From NCBI GenBank assembly GCA_900472605.1, contig UCJD01000012.1:1-64000 (forward strand): a stretch of 64,000 nt of DNA, read 5' to 3'. Below, one piece after another: positions 1 through 8,061 of the stretch (position 1 is the first letter of the stretch; every line of letters begins with the position of its first letter). The notes beneath the pieces were generated by a model. That model ran no database searches, had not been told where the DNA came from, and saw only the letters and a list, made by a program, of their open reading frames with translations. Source of the DNA: Hyphomicrobiales bacterium (GTDB lineage Bacteria > Pseudomonadota > Alphaproteobacteria > Rhizobiales > Rhizobiaceae). A program made the position numbers and the translations under genes.

Positions 1-68
1 CAACTGCATAAGACAAGCCAACAGAATGGTTCAATCTGACCAGGAAAGGCTCTTGAGCAGACAAACGA

Positions 69-98
69 ATGCCCGCCGCGGTAATTTGCGGCGGGCAT
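69..98 (-). terminator. Hairpin after the peptide-transporter operon
   Basis: A perfect 11-bp inverted repeat (69-79 with 88-98, 8-nt loop) lies 23 bp past the stop codon of the last gene of the leftward operon. It is GC-rich with only a weak T-tract, so it is probably the operon's terminator. The remaining bases before position 122 hold nothing recognisable. Confidence 0.6.
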
Positions 99-121
99 GT
101 AAGAGTTAGGCTCTGTCGATC

Positions 122-1636
122 TCAGTTCTTGACCGTGTCTTCGAGAAAGAAGCGGCCGAGTGGGTTCTGGTAGAAATTCTCGACGTTCTTGCGCGAGACG
201 TTGATGTAGGGGCTGTAGTAGAGGTCAATCCAATTGACGTCTTCCTTGGCCATCTTCTGGATATCGACATACATGGCCTCGCGCTTCTTTGGATCGAGCT
301 CGAGGCGCGCCTTGGCGACCAGATCCTTCACAGCATCGCTCTTGTAGTTGGTCATGTAGTTGTTGTTGCTGTCATGACCGAGCACGAAGGTCGTCTTCTG
401 GTCGGGATCGAGAATGTCGTTGGTCCAATAGTTGACCGAGATGTCATAGTCGCCGGCAACGGTCATATCCCATTCCTGGCTGGCATCCACCTTCTGCAGG
501 TTGGCGGTGATCCCGGCTTTCTGCAACTGCTGCTGCAGAAGAACGGCAATCTGCTCGTCCACTTCGTCGCCAGCGCGCACGAGGTAGTTGAGCGTCAGGT
601 TCGGCTCGCCGGCTGCGGCCAGCATTTCCTTTGCCTTGGCCGGGTCATAGGGCCGCTGCAGGTTGTCGGCGTAGTGGTAGAGCGCGCCCTTCGGGATGTA
701 GGAGTTGGCGACCGTGCCCTGGCCGAAGGTGACAGCATCGACGATGGCCTTCTTGTCGATTGCCATGTCGAGCGCCTGCCGCACCTCCTTCTTTCCAAGC
801 GCACCATGCGCGTGGTTGATCAGCAAGTGATCTTCGCGGGTCGAAGCGTCGATATCGACGTTGAGGTTCGGATCTTTCTTCAGTTCCTCGACGCGGGAGA
901 AGGGCACGAAGATCGCGGTGTCGAGCTGTCCAGCCTGGACGTTCAGCATGCGCGTATTGTCGTCTGGAACGGAAACCCATTCGACGCCATCGAGCTTGAC
1001 GCGGTCGGCTTCCCAGAAGTTGGGGTTCTTCTTCAGGATGACGCGGTCGCCGCGCCGCCATTCTTCAACGGTGAATGCGCCGGAAGCGATCGGCTTTTCG
1101 GCATAGGCGTCCGGTCCTAGCGTTTCCATCCCCTTCTTGGAGATAACCGATGCGTTGGGTAGCGCCAGCGTCGAAAGGAAGGGGGCGGAAGGGTTCTTCA
1201 GCTTGATCGTCAGCGTATGTGCGTCGGTGGCAACGGCCGTATCGATGACCTTGTAGGAATCGCCCCACAGCGAGGCGGCATCATCGCGGATGCGCAGCAG
1301 GCTATAGGCCGCATCTTCGGCGGTCAGCGGTGAGCCGTCGGAAAACTTCGCGTCACGGATCTTGAAAGTATAGGTCAGGCCGTCGTCGGAGGTCGTCCAG
1401 CTCTCGGCAAGGCCGGGCTCAAGCTTGGTGCCGGTCTTGTCGACGCGCACGAGGACGTCATAGACGTTAGAAAAGACCCAGTTGTCGATGTTCTGCGCCG
1501 TCTTGATCGGATCGAACGTCGTCGAATCCTCGCGGCGCCCGATCGTCAGCACGCCGGCGGCTTCCGCATAGCTGGCGCTCAGTGTCAGGCCGGCCATGAC
1601 GGCTGCGAGGCCTACGGTTTTCCATCTGTTTTTCAT
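122..1636 (-). CDS. Peptide-type ABC transporter substrate-binding protein (SBP_bac_5 family)
   Basis: Periplasmic solute receptor of a dipeptide/oligopeptide-type importer, 504 aa, the usual size for the family. The first 26 residues form a Sec signal peptide (basic start, hydrophobic core, cleavage around AEA-AG). The body carries family features such as the early LTIGRREDSTTFDP stretch, LAESWTTSDDGLTYTFKIRD and PFLSTLALPNASVISKKG. It is the last gene of a five-gene leftward operon, 18 bp after the ATPase gene, with an AAGGGA ribosome binding site. Its operon is headed by a proline iminopeptidase, so peptides or a peptide-like plant compound are the likely cargo. The exact ligand cannot be read from sequence. 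Confidence 0.9.
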   Translation of the reverse strand: MKNRWKTVGLAAVMAGLTLSASYAEAAGVLTIGRREDSTTFDPIKTAQNIDNWVFSNVYDVLVRVDKTGTKLEPGLAESWTTSDDGLTYTFKIRDAKFSDGSPLTAEDAAYSLLRIRDDAASLWGDSYKVIDTAVATDAHTLTIKLKNPSAPFLSTLALPNASVISKKGMETLGPDAYAEKPIASGAFTVEEWRRGDRVILKKNPNFWEADRVKLDGVEWVSVPDDNTRMLNVQAGQLDTAIFVPFSRVEELKKDPNLNVDIDASTREDHLLINHAHGALGKKEVRQALDMAIDKKAIVDAVTFGQGTVANSYIPKGALYHYADNLQRPYDPAKAKEMLAAAGEPNLTLNYLVRAGDEVDEQIAVLLQQQLQKAGITANLQKVDASQEWDMTVAGDYDISVNYWTNDILDPDQKTTFVLGHDSNNNYMTNYKSDAVKDLVAKARLELDPKKREAMYVDIQKMAKEDVNWIDLYYSPYINVSRKNVENFYQNPLGRFFLEDTVKN

Positions 1637-1654
1637 CTCTGTGTTCCCTTGTCG

Positions 1655-3367
1655 TTATCGCGACTGTTTCTTCGGTTGCGGCGGTATGGAATAAATCTCG
1701 CGCTCTGCTGTGGAGGCGTGGCCGAGGAGGCGTTTGTCGGGGTCTATGTCGGGAATGGCGGCGATCAGGGCCGCGGTATAGGGATGCTGCGGCCGCGCGA
1801 AGACGTCGGCGGAACGCCCCTCTTCGACGATCTCCCCGCGATACATCACCACCACGCGTTCGCAGAGATTGCGGACGATGGCGAGGTCATGCGCGATGAA
1901 GAGCAGCGTCAGCTGCATCTTCGCCTTGAGTTCCTGGAACAGCTCGACGATCTGCGCCTGAATGGTGACGTCGAGGGCCGCCACGCACTCGTCGGCGATG
2001 ATCATCTTGGGATCAACTGCCAGGGCGCGTGCAATACCAGCGCGCTGGCACTGACCGCCGCTCATGGTGCGGGGTTTGCGGCCGGCGAATTCGCGTTCGA
2101 GGCCGACAAGGTCCAGCAGTTCGTTTACCCGCTGGGGAATGGCCGAGGGCGCGATCTTACCCTGGACCTTCAGGACCTCCGACAGCGTGTGTCCGATCGT
2201 CATGCGCGGGTTGAGCGCGTTAAACGGATCCTGGAATACCATCGCGGCCTCGCGGCGAATCCGCGCCAATCCCGCCGTCGTCTGCTGTGCAAGATCGATG
2301 CCGTCAAACGTGACATGTCCTGATGAGAGCGGCGTCAAACCGAGAATGGCGCGTGCCAGCGTGCTCTTGCCGCTGCCGGATTCGCCGACAATACCGACGC
2401 TCTCGCCGGGCATCACCCGCAAGCTCACACCCGCAACGGCGCTCACCGTTTTCGCATTGCCTTTGAAGAGGCCGCCGCCGGTATTGAAGCGAACATGCAG
2501 GTCGTCGATTTCGAGCAGCGGCTGAACGGTATGTCCCATACGCTCGGTCGTCGCCTCTGGTGCCGCTGCCTCCTCGGGCATCGACGGGTGGCTGGCAATC
2601 AGGCTCACCGTGTAGGGGTGGTTCGGATGCGTCAGGATTTCGCGCTTCGGTCCCTGTTCCAGAAGCTGGCCGCCCCGCAGGACGGCGATGCGATCACAGG
2701 TCTGCGCGACGATGCCGAGGTCGTGGGTTATCAGGATGATCGATAGCCCGCGCTTGTCGCGGATCTCCATAAGCAGACGCAGGATCTGCGCCTGGATGGT
2801 TACATCGAGGGCGGTGGTCGGCTCGTCGGCGATCAATATCTTGGGATTGGACGACAGCGCCACGCCAATCATCGCACGCTGCCGCATACCGCCGGAAAAC
2901 TCGTGGGGATAGCTGTCATATTGTCTGACGGGATCGGGAAAACCGACCTGCATCAGGATCTCGATCGCGACATCACGCGCATTCTGGGCACTCAGCCCCT
3001 GATGATAGCGGATGCCTTCGGCGATCTGGTCGCCAATGCGCATGACAGGGTCGAGATGGCTGGTCGGGTTCTGGAAGACCATGCCGATCTCGCTGCCGCG
3101 AACGGCCAGCATCTCCGCGTCGCTGATCTCAGTCAGGTCGCGGCCTTCGAGCAGGACCTGCCCTCCATCGATCTTCAACAGCGAGGAGGGCAGCAGTCTG
3201 ATCAGCGAGCGGCAGAACAGGCTTTTGCCGGAGCCGCTTTCACCGACGAGCCCCAGGATCTCACCCCGGCCGAGATCTAGCGACACGCTGTCGATCAGCG
3301 TTCTGACGGCTTCATCGCCATGGGCTTTCACCGTCAGGTCGCGAACGGAAAGAAGGGGAGCGATCAT
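1655..3367 (-). CDS. Peptide ABC transporter ATP-binding protein, fused DppD-DppF type
   Basis: One 570-aa chain carries both ATPase halves that are separate in E. coli Dpp/Opp. Half 1 has Walker A GESGSGKS at 42-49, signature FSGGMRQR near 157-164 and Walker B ILIADEP near 177-183. Half 2 has Walker A at 328-335, signature MSGGQCQR near 435-442 and Walker B MIIADE with CVAALD after it. C-terminal oligopeptide-transporter segments follow each half (HPNHPYT and RPQHPYT). The ATG at 3367 overlaps the stop of the upstream permease by ATGA; a longer open frame upstream only shadows that permease. Such fused ATPases are common in Rhizobiales. It powers import of the ligand captured by the adjacent substrate-binding protein. 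Confidence 0.92.
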   Translation of the reverse strand: MIAPLLSVRDLTVKAHGDEAVRTLIDSVSLDLGRGEILGLVGESGSGKSLFCRSLIRLLPSSLLKIDGGQVLLEGRDLTEISDAEMLAVRGSEIGMVFQNPTSHLDPVMRIGDQIAEGIRYHQGLSAQNARDVAIEILMQVGFPDPVRQYDSYPHEFSGGMRQRAMIGVALSSNPKILIADEPTTALDVTIQAQILRLLMEIRDKRGLSIILITHDLGIVAQTCDRIAVLRGGQLLEQGPKREILTHPNHPYTVSLIASHPSMPEEAAAPEATTERMGHTVQPLLEIDDLHVRFNTGGGLFKGNAKTVSAVAGVSLRVMPGESVGIVGESGSGKSTLARAILGLTPLSSGHVTFDGIDLAQQTTAGLARIRREAAMVFQDPFNALNPRMTIGHTLSEVLKVQGKIAPSAIPQRVNELLDLVGLEREFAGRKPRTMSGGQCQRAGIARALAVDPKMIIADECVAALDVTIQAQIVELFQELKAKMQLTLLFIAHDLAIVRNLCERVVVMYRGEIVEEGRSADVFARPQHPYTAALIAAIPDIDPDKRLLGHASTAEREIYSIPPQPKKQSR

Positions 3368-4215
3368 TCGTGAACCCCCAGAATTTCGCCGAGCGCATCG
3401 CCGAGCATGCTGAAACCGAAAGCGAAGACGACGATCGACAGGCCAGGAAAGAGCGTGATCCACCATGCGGTCGTGATAAAGCTCTGGCCCTCGGCCACCA
3501 TGACGCCCCATTCGGCGATCGGCGGCTGAACGCCAAGCCCGAGATAACTGACAGCGGCGCCGCTCAACAGGACGAGCACCGCATCGGACATCGAGAACAC
3601 GATCGAGCCGGCAATGGCGTTCGGCAAGAGATGGCGGAACATGATGCGGAAGCGGCTGAAGCCGAGGCTGACGGCAGCTACCGCGTAGTCACTTTTCTTC
3701 AGCACGAGCATTTGCGCCCGGATCAACCGCGCATAGGAGACCCAGCCGACCAACGCCATGGCGATGTAGAAGCTGCTGAGGCCAGGCCCCAGGATGGCGA
3801 TGATCGACAGCATCAGCACCAGGAACGGGAACGCCAGAATGATATCGACAAGCCGCATGAACAGCGCATCGACGATGCCGCCGAAGAAGCCGGCGATCGT
3901 CCCGACCGTCGTACCGATAACGAAGGGGAAGGCGACGCCGATGATGGCGATCTGCAGGTCGATCCGGGTTCCCCAGATGACCCTCGACAGAATGTCGCGC
4001 CCGAAATTGTCGGTGCCGAAGGGATGCAGCAGCGACGGCGCCTGCAGGCGCACATCCGCGTTCTGGAAGATCGGATCATAGGGTGCGATCAGCGGAGCGC
4101 CCATGGCAAGGATCAGGAAGAGTAGCAAGATGCCCGCGCCGACGCAAAGCGCCGGGCGTTTGCCGACTAACTTGCGCCAGCTGAAGGATACGGGAGCGGA
4201 TACCATGGCACTCAT
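3364..4215 (-). CDS. Peptide ABC transporter permease, DppC/OppC type
   Basis: Inner-membrane subunit of 283 aa. A short cytoplasmic N-terminus is followed by one membrane segment near 20-45, a periplasmic stretch containing HPFGTDNFGRDILSRVIWG (the hallmark of the DppC branch), and a block of further membrane segments. The cytoplasmic coupling loop reads VSYARLIRAQMLVLKKSDYAVAA. It pairs with the DppB-type permease just upstream (4-bp ATGA overlap) and overlaps the ATPase gene by 4 bp, so the subunits are translationally coupled. Confidence 0.92.
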   Translation of the reverse strand: MSAMVSAPVSFSWRKLVGKRPALCVGAGILLLFLILAMGAPLIAPYDPIFQNADVRLQAPSLLHPFGTDNFGRDILSRVIWGTRIDLQIAIIGVAFPFVIGTTVGTIAGFFGGIVDALFMRLVDIILAFPFLVLMLSIIAILGPGLSSFYIAMALVGWVSYARLIRAQMLVLKKSDYAVAAVSLGFSRFRIMFRHLLPNAIAGSIVFSMSDAVLVLLSGAAVSYLGLGVQPPIAEWGVMVAEGQSFITTAWWITLFPGLSIVVFAFGFSMLGDALGEILGVHE

Positions 4216-5150
4216 AGCGTCACCCTGGGGTCGGCGGTGACGGTGAGGATGTCGGCGATGAAGTTGATCAGCACGGTGGCGCAGGCAAACACCATGGCGA
4301 CACCCTGCACGACCATATAGTCGCGCGAGAAGATTGCGCGCACGAGAAGTTGCCCCATACCAGGCAAGGCGAAGACGCTTTCCACGACGACGGTGCCGCC
4401 GATCAGCCAGCCGATGTTGACCGCCAAAAGGTTGATGGTTGGAACAAGCGAGTTCGGCAGAACGTGTTTCCAGAAGACGATGCCTTCCGGCATGCCACGC
4501 GCGCGGGCCGCCGTCGCGACATCTGACTTCAGCCCCTCGATCATCGCTGCGCGCAGGCTGCGTGTCAGGACGGTGGAAAGCGATAGCGCGATCGTTAGGC
4601 TGGGAAGCACCAGATGGGCGAGCTTGTCGCCGAATGTGGCGCCATATCCCGACACCGGGAATATACCGAGTTCCACGCTGAAGACGATAATCAGCATCAG
4701 GCCAAGCCAGAACGGCGGAAAGCCGATGCCGAAGGTCGAGATCACCCGCACCGCATGGTCTGCAGCGCCGCCCCGGTTGCGCGCCGCGATCGCGGCCATC
4801 GGCACGGCGATCAGCACGGACAGGATGACGCTCGTCACGACCAGCGCGACCGTGGGCTCGATGCGTGTCAGGATCAGCTTTAGCACGTCGATCTTGTAGA
4901 GGATCGATTTACCCATTTCGCCATTGGCGAGATTGCGCAAGAAGTAGAAATACTGCAACCACAAGGGTTCATCGAGGCCATACTGCGCCCGGATGTTGGC
5001 AATCGCGGCAGGTGTCGCGCGGGTTCCAAGAATGTTGCGCGCGGGATCGCCGGGGATCAACCGAACCAGAATGAAGGTGATGACGCTGATGCCGAAAATG
5101 ACGGGCAGAAACTGCAGCGGACGCGTGAGAACAAATCTATAGCGATGCAT
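4212..5150 (-). CDS. Peptide ABC transporter permease, DppB/OppB type
   Basis: 312-aa inner-membrane permease starting MHRYRFVLTRPLQFLPVIFG, the standard DppB opening, with the LIPGDPARNILG motif near residue 35 and the EAA-like coupling loop around LTRSLRAAMIEGLKSDVATAARARG. About six membrane segments are evident. It lies 51 bp downstream of the proline iminopeptidase gene on the same strand and overlaps the DppC-type gene by 4 bp. The arrangement supports one transcript: peptidase, DppB, DppC, fused ATPase, receptor. Confidence 0.92.
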   Translation of the reverse strand: MHRYRFVLTRPLQFLPVIFGISVITFILVRLIPGDPARNILGTRATPAAIANIRAQYGLDEPLWLQYFYFLRNLANGEMGKSILYKIDVLKLILTRIEPTVALVVTSVILSVLIAVPMAAIAARNRGGAADHAVRVISTFGIGFPPFWLGLMLIIVFSVELGIFPVSGYGATFGDKLAHLVLPSLTIALSLSTVLTRSLRAAMIEGLKSDVATAARARGMPEGIVFWKHVLPNSLVPTINLLAVNIGWLIGGTVVVESVFALPGMGQLLVRAIFSRDYMVVQGVAMVFACATVLINFIADILTVTADPRVTL

Positions 5151-5201
5151 TGTGGCGATCGCCCCTTTCCATCCGCATGATGCTTGTTGGCTCTCTTTGC
5201 A

Positions 5202-6092
5202 TCAGCTTGCCTTGTGCCGCGATAGAAAGTCCAGAAGCGCCGGGTAATAATCGCCAGGGTTCTCGTAGAAGGGCATGTGGCTGGCATTGGCGAAGACTTT
5301 CAGCTCGGCATTGGGCAGCGCAAGCTTCATGCGCAGCGCGCAGGCCGGTGTCAGTTCGTCATGCTCGCCGGTGGTAATCAGCGTGGGGACGGTGACGCGG
5401 GGCAGGTCGGGGATGCGGTTCCAGTCCTTGAGGTTTCCGATATAGAGAAACTCGTTTGGCCCCTGCATCGTGCCGTAGGGCCCCATGTTCCAATCGTCGA
5501 GCGACCGGCGCACCGGCGCCGGCCATTCCGGCAGGCGACAGACATGCCGGTAGTTCAGGATCGTCACGGCGGCCTGATATTCCGGGTGGTCGTAGGTGCC
5601 CTGCGCCTCGTGCTTCTGCATCATCGAGACGGTTTCCGGACCGAGTGCCGCCCGCAACCGCTCAAGCTCCAGAATGAGATGCGGCATGTCGGCTACGGTG
5701 TCCTCCAGGATCAGCGTCTGCAGATTCTCGGGGTAGGTTAGCGCGTAGTCGATTGCCAGCCAGCCGCCCCAGGAATGGCCGAGCATGTGCACCTTGCCAA
5801 GGCCGAGCGCTTTGCGCACGGTTTCCGTCTCCTCGACATAGCGGCCGATGGTCCAGAGCGCCGTATCATCCGGCCGGTCGGACGCGCCGGTTCCGAGCTG
5901 GTCGAAGGCGACGACGCGGTAGCCCTTGTCGATGAGGCACGAATGCGCTTCACGCAGATAATCGCAAGGAAGACCGGGTCCCCCGTTCAGGCAGAGCACG
6001 GTCTCGCTGCCGCTTCCGAAGCTATAGGCGACAACCTTGAAGCCATCGACCTCGATGTCGTATCGCTGGTCCGGCTCGATTTCACGCCACAT
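5202..6092 (-). CDS. pip: Proline iminopeptidase-family alpha/beta hydrolase (first copy)
   Basis: Serine peptidase of family S33, 296 aa from the chosen start. Visible features are the NGGPG oxyanion segment (36-40), FDQLGTGAS (63-71), the nucleophile elbow GHSWGG with Ser107, an acidic residue in TTGEHDELTP and a C-terminal His in ANASHMPF. The family removes N-terminal proline or acts on related amides. The start at 6092 has a GGAG box 6 nt upstream and leaves room for a leader; an upstream ATG at 6125 (11 residues longer) has no such box. It heads the peptide-transporter operon and diverges from the luxR-type gene; a lux-box-like dyad lies 79 bp upstream. Confidence 0.87.
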   Translation of the reverse strand: MWREIEPDQRYDIEVDGFKVVAYSFGSGSETVLCLNGGPGLPCDYLREAHSCLIDKGYRVVAFDQLGTGASDRPDDTALWTIGRYVEETETVRKALGLGKVHMLGHSWGGWLAIDYALTYPENLQTLILEDTVADMPHLILELERLRAALGPETVSMMQKHEAQGTYDHPEYQAAVTILNYRHVCRLPEWPAPVRRSLDDWNMGPYGTMQGPNEFLYIGNLKDWNRIPDLPRVTVPTLITTGEHDELTPACALRMKLALPNAELKVFANASHMPFYENPGDYYPALLDFLSRHKAS

Positions 6093-6144
6093 TGATGTCT
6101 CCGGTAAAAGATTCTTCTTGCTCATTAATTGGGCAAGGCTAAAT

Positions 6145-6150
6145 TTTTAT
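6145..6150 (-). promoter_or_regulatory. Predicted -10 of the peptidase/transporter operon
   Basis: Read leftward, an ATAAAA hexamer lies about 20 nt past the end of the 6171-6190 dyad. If that dyad is centred at -42.5, as for class II LuxR activation, transcription would start near 6138 and this hexamer falls at -10. No good -35 hexamer is seen, as expected for an activator-dependent promoter. The placement is inference. Confidence 0.35.
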
Positions 6151-6170
6151 CCCAAACAGCGTTTCGCGCC

Positions 6171-6190
6171 AGCTATAAGAAGTGATAGGT
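6171..6190. promoter_or_regulatory. lux-box-like dyad between pip and luxR
   Basis: The 20-mer AGCTATAAGAAGTGATAGGT is an imperfect dyad (12 of 20 positions symmetric; CTAT near one end, ATAG near the other). A second copy lies at 6985-7004; its reverse complement matches this one at 16 of 20 positions. Each copy sits upstream of a proline iminopeptidase gene, as lux boxes do in the XccR/OryR/PsoR systems. It is the likely binding site of the LuxR protein encoded next door. Confidence 0.65.
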
Positions 6191-6216
6191 GGCGCTTCGC
6201 TCACCGGGAGTCGGCC

Positions 6217-6999
6217 ATGCTTGATGAGATCCGTGCGATCAAAACACAATTCACCGATCACCAGACTTTGGACGGGCGGATCGACCAGGTCTTCGAGGAA
6301 ATGAAGACGCTTGGCTTCGAGGCGCTGATCTACGATTACACGCCGATCCCGTACGACCTGGACGGCGAGATCATGATCCCTTCGCTCCTGAAGCTACGCA
6401 ACATCTCCGACGACATGCACGACTATTGGTTCGATCGTGGCTATTTCCGCATCGATCCGGTTCAGCAGGTGGCGCTGCGCACCTCGACGCCATTTTTCTG
6501 GAATTACGACGCCAACGCCGAAACACTGATCAACCGCTTCATGGGCGAGAATACCGAGCCGGTGGCGCGCTATCTCAGCGAGCGCGACATGTCGACCGGC
6601 GTGACCGTGCCGATCCATATGCCGCGTGGCGACTATGCTACGGTCACCGGCATTCGCTACGGTCGCGAGAAGGGCTTCCAGAAGCAGGCTTTGCGCTACA
6701 TCGCCGATTTCAACTTACTGGCCCACGTTTTCCACGAAGCGGCCTTTCCGCTGTTCGACGCGGACGCCTGCAGTGCCGGCAAGGCGCGGTTGACAGAGCG
6801 GGAGCGCGAGTGCCTGCGCTACTCGGCGGAGGGGCTTTCGGCCAAGGAGATAGCCCGCATCATCGAGCGCTCAGTGCCGACGGTGGTCATGCACCTCAAC
6901 GCAGCTGCCAAGAAACTCGGCGCCAAGAACCGTACGCAGGCGGTTGTGCGCGCCACGCACTACCGCCTTCTCGAAGACCGGCCATCCTATAACTTGTGA
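6217..6999 (+). CDS. LuxR-family solo regulator of the OryR/PsoR/XccR/PipR plant-signal type
   Basis: 260-aa transcription factor with an N-terminal autoinducer-binding domain (about 20-165) and a C-terminal LuxR HTH (about 190-250, LTERERECL...[11 protein letters not shown]). Anchoring on the conserved IDP (Asp80-Pro81, TraR Asp70-Pro71), the TraR Trp57 and Tyr61 positions are Met67 and Trp71, exactly the two substitutions that mark LuxR solos answering plant compounds instead of acyl-homoserine lactones. Trp95 (TraR Trp85) is kept. The ATG at 6217 has GGGAG 6 nt upstream; a longer frame to 6037 only shadows the opposite peptidase gene. No luxI-type synthase is in the window. Two flanking peptidase genes and the peptide importer are the probable targets. 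Confidence 0.9.
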   Translation: MLDEIRAIKTQFTDHQTLDGRIDQVFEEMKTLGFEALIYDYTPIPYDLDGEIMIPSLLKLRNISDDMHDYWFDRGYFRIDPVQQVALRTSTPFFWNYDANAETLINRFMGENTEPVARYLSERDMSTGVTVPIHMPRGDYATVTGIRYGREKGFQKQALRYIADFNLLAHVFHEAAFPLFDADACSAGKARLTERERECLRYSAEGLSAKEIARIIERSVPTVVMHLNAAAKKLGAKNRTQAVVRATHYRLLEDRPSYNL

Positions 7000-7004
7000 T
7001 AGCT
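6985..7004. promoter_or_regulatory. Second lux-box-like dyad, overlapping the luxR stop codon
   Basis: The 20-mer TCCTATAACTTGTGATAGCT is an imperfect dyad and the inverted twin of the site at 6171-6190 (16 of 20 matches). Its centre is 43 bp from a plausible start of transcription near 7037, with a TATGGT -10-like hexamer at 7027-7032. It would place the second peptidase under the same LuxR control even though it overlaps the regulator's last codons. Confidence 0.6.
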
Positions 7005-7064
7005 GCCGCCGTTTCAGCGGCCACGCTATGGTTTTCCATCGAGTACCCAAGGATGGAGCTATCA

Positions 7065-7967
7065 GTGACCGCTGTCACGTCGAAGGAAGACTACCTGCCA
7101 TTTCGCGATTATCGCACCTGGTACCGCATCACCGGTTCACTCGACAGCGGCAAGCTGCCGCTGGTCGTCGCCCATGGCGGGCCTGGCTGCACCCATGATT
7201 ATGTCGACTCCTTCAAGGGTATTGCCGCGCTCGACGGCCGCGCGGTGATCCATTATGACCAGCTCGGTAACGGCAATTCGACGCGCCTACCGGAAAAGGG
7301 TCCGGATTTCTGGACGCCAGCACTTTTCCTGGAGGAACTCGATGCACTGCTTGCGCATCTCGGTATTTCCGATCGCTACGCTTTCCTCGGCCAGTCCTGG
7401 GGTGGCATGCTGGGTGCCGAGCATGCCGTCCGCAAGCCGAAGGGCCTGAAGGCCCTGGTGATCGCCAACTCTCCGGCCAACATGCACACCTGGGTTTCCG
7501 AGGCCAATCGCCTACGCGAGGAGCTTCCCAGAGAGGTGCAGGACACGCTGTTGAAGCACGAGGAGGCAGAAACGTTGACCGATCCTGAATACATCACCGC
7601 CTCAAGGGTCTTCTACGACCGCCATGTCTGCCGCGTCACGCCATGGCCCGCCGAAGTCGCGCGGACCTTCGCGATCATGGACGAGGACAACACCGTCTAC
7701 CGCAACATGAACGGCCCGACCGAATTCCACGTCATCGGCACCATGAAGGACTGGACGATCGAGGACCGCCTGGGCCAGATCGAGGCACCGACGCTGCTCA
7801 TCTCTGGCAAGTACGACGAAGCGACGCCGCTCGTAGTCAAACCTTACGTCGATAACGTTCCCGGCTGCGAATGGGTGTTGTTCGAGCAGTCGAGCCACAT
7901 GCCTCATGTCGAGGAAAAGGAACTATGCCTCGCCACGGTTTCGAAATTCTTGTCTCGCCACGACTGA
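7065..7967 (+). CDS. pip: Proline iminopeptidase-family alpha/beta hydrolase (second copy)
   Basis: 300-aa S33 peptidase, clearly related to the copy at 5202-6092. It has HGGPG (37-41), YDQLGNGNS (64-72), the nucleophile motif GQSWGG with Ser111, the acid in SGKYDEATP and the His in QSSHMPHVE. The GTG at 7065 is chosen because GGAG lies 6 nt upstream; an in-frame ATG at 7053 has no spaced ribosome binding site and would leave almost no leader after the predicted promoter. It begins 65 bp after luxR on the same strand, probably with its own LuxR-dependent promoter. Two different peptidases may give two specificities, or one may inactivate the inducer. Confidence 0.85.
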   Translation: MTAVTSKEDYLPFRDYRTWYRITGSLDSGKLPLVVAHGGPGCTHDYVDSFKGIAALDGRAVIHYDQLGNGNSTRLPEKGPDFWTPALFLEELDALLAHLGISDRYAFLGQSWGGMLGAEHAVRKPKGLKALVIANSPANMHTWVSEANRLREELPREVQDTLLKHEEAETLTDPEYITASRVFYDRHVCRVTPWPAEVARTFAIMDEDNTVYRNMNGPTEFHVIGTMKDWTIEDRLGQIEAPTLLISGKYDEATPLVVKPYVDNVPGCEWVLFEQSSHMPHVEEKELCLATVSKFLSRHD

Positions 7968-8000
7968 GGTCGCGAAATAGCGCTTTCACGAAAGCCAAGC

Positions 8001-8023
8001 CGCTGCCCCGTCTAGGGGCAGCG
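8001..8023. terminator. Terminator-like hairpin between convergent genes
   Basis: A perfect 9-bp stem (CGCTGCCCC with its complement) and a 5-nt loop lie 33 bp past the second peptidase and 38 bp before the end of the convergent aldo/keto reductase gene. There is no strong T-tract on either side. It probably serves both directions. Confidence 0.6.
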
Positions 8024-8061
8024 CATCTTATGACGTCGTCATGCCAGAGCGCGTCACCCAA

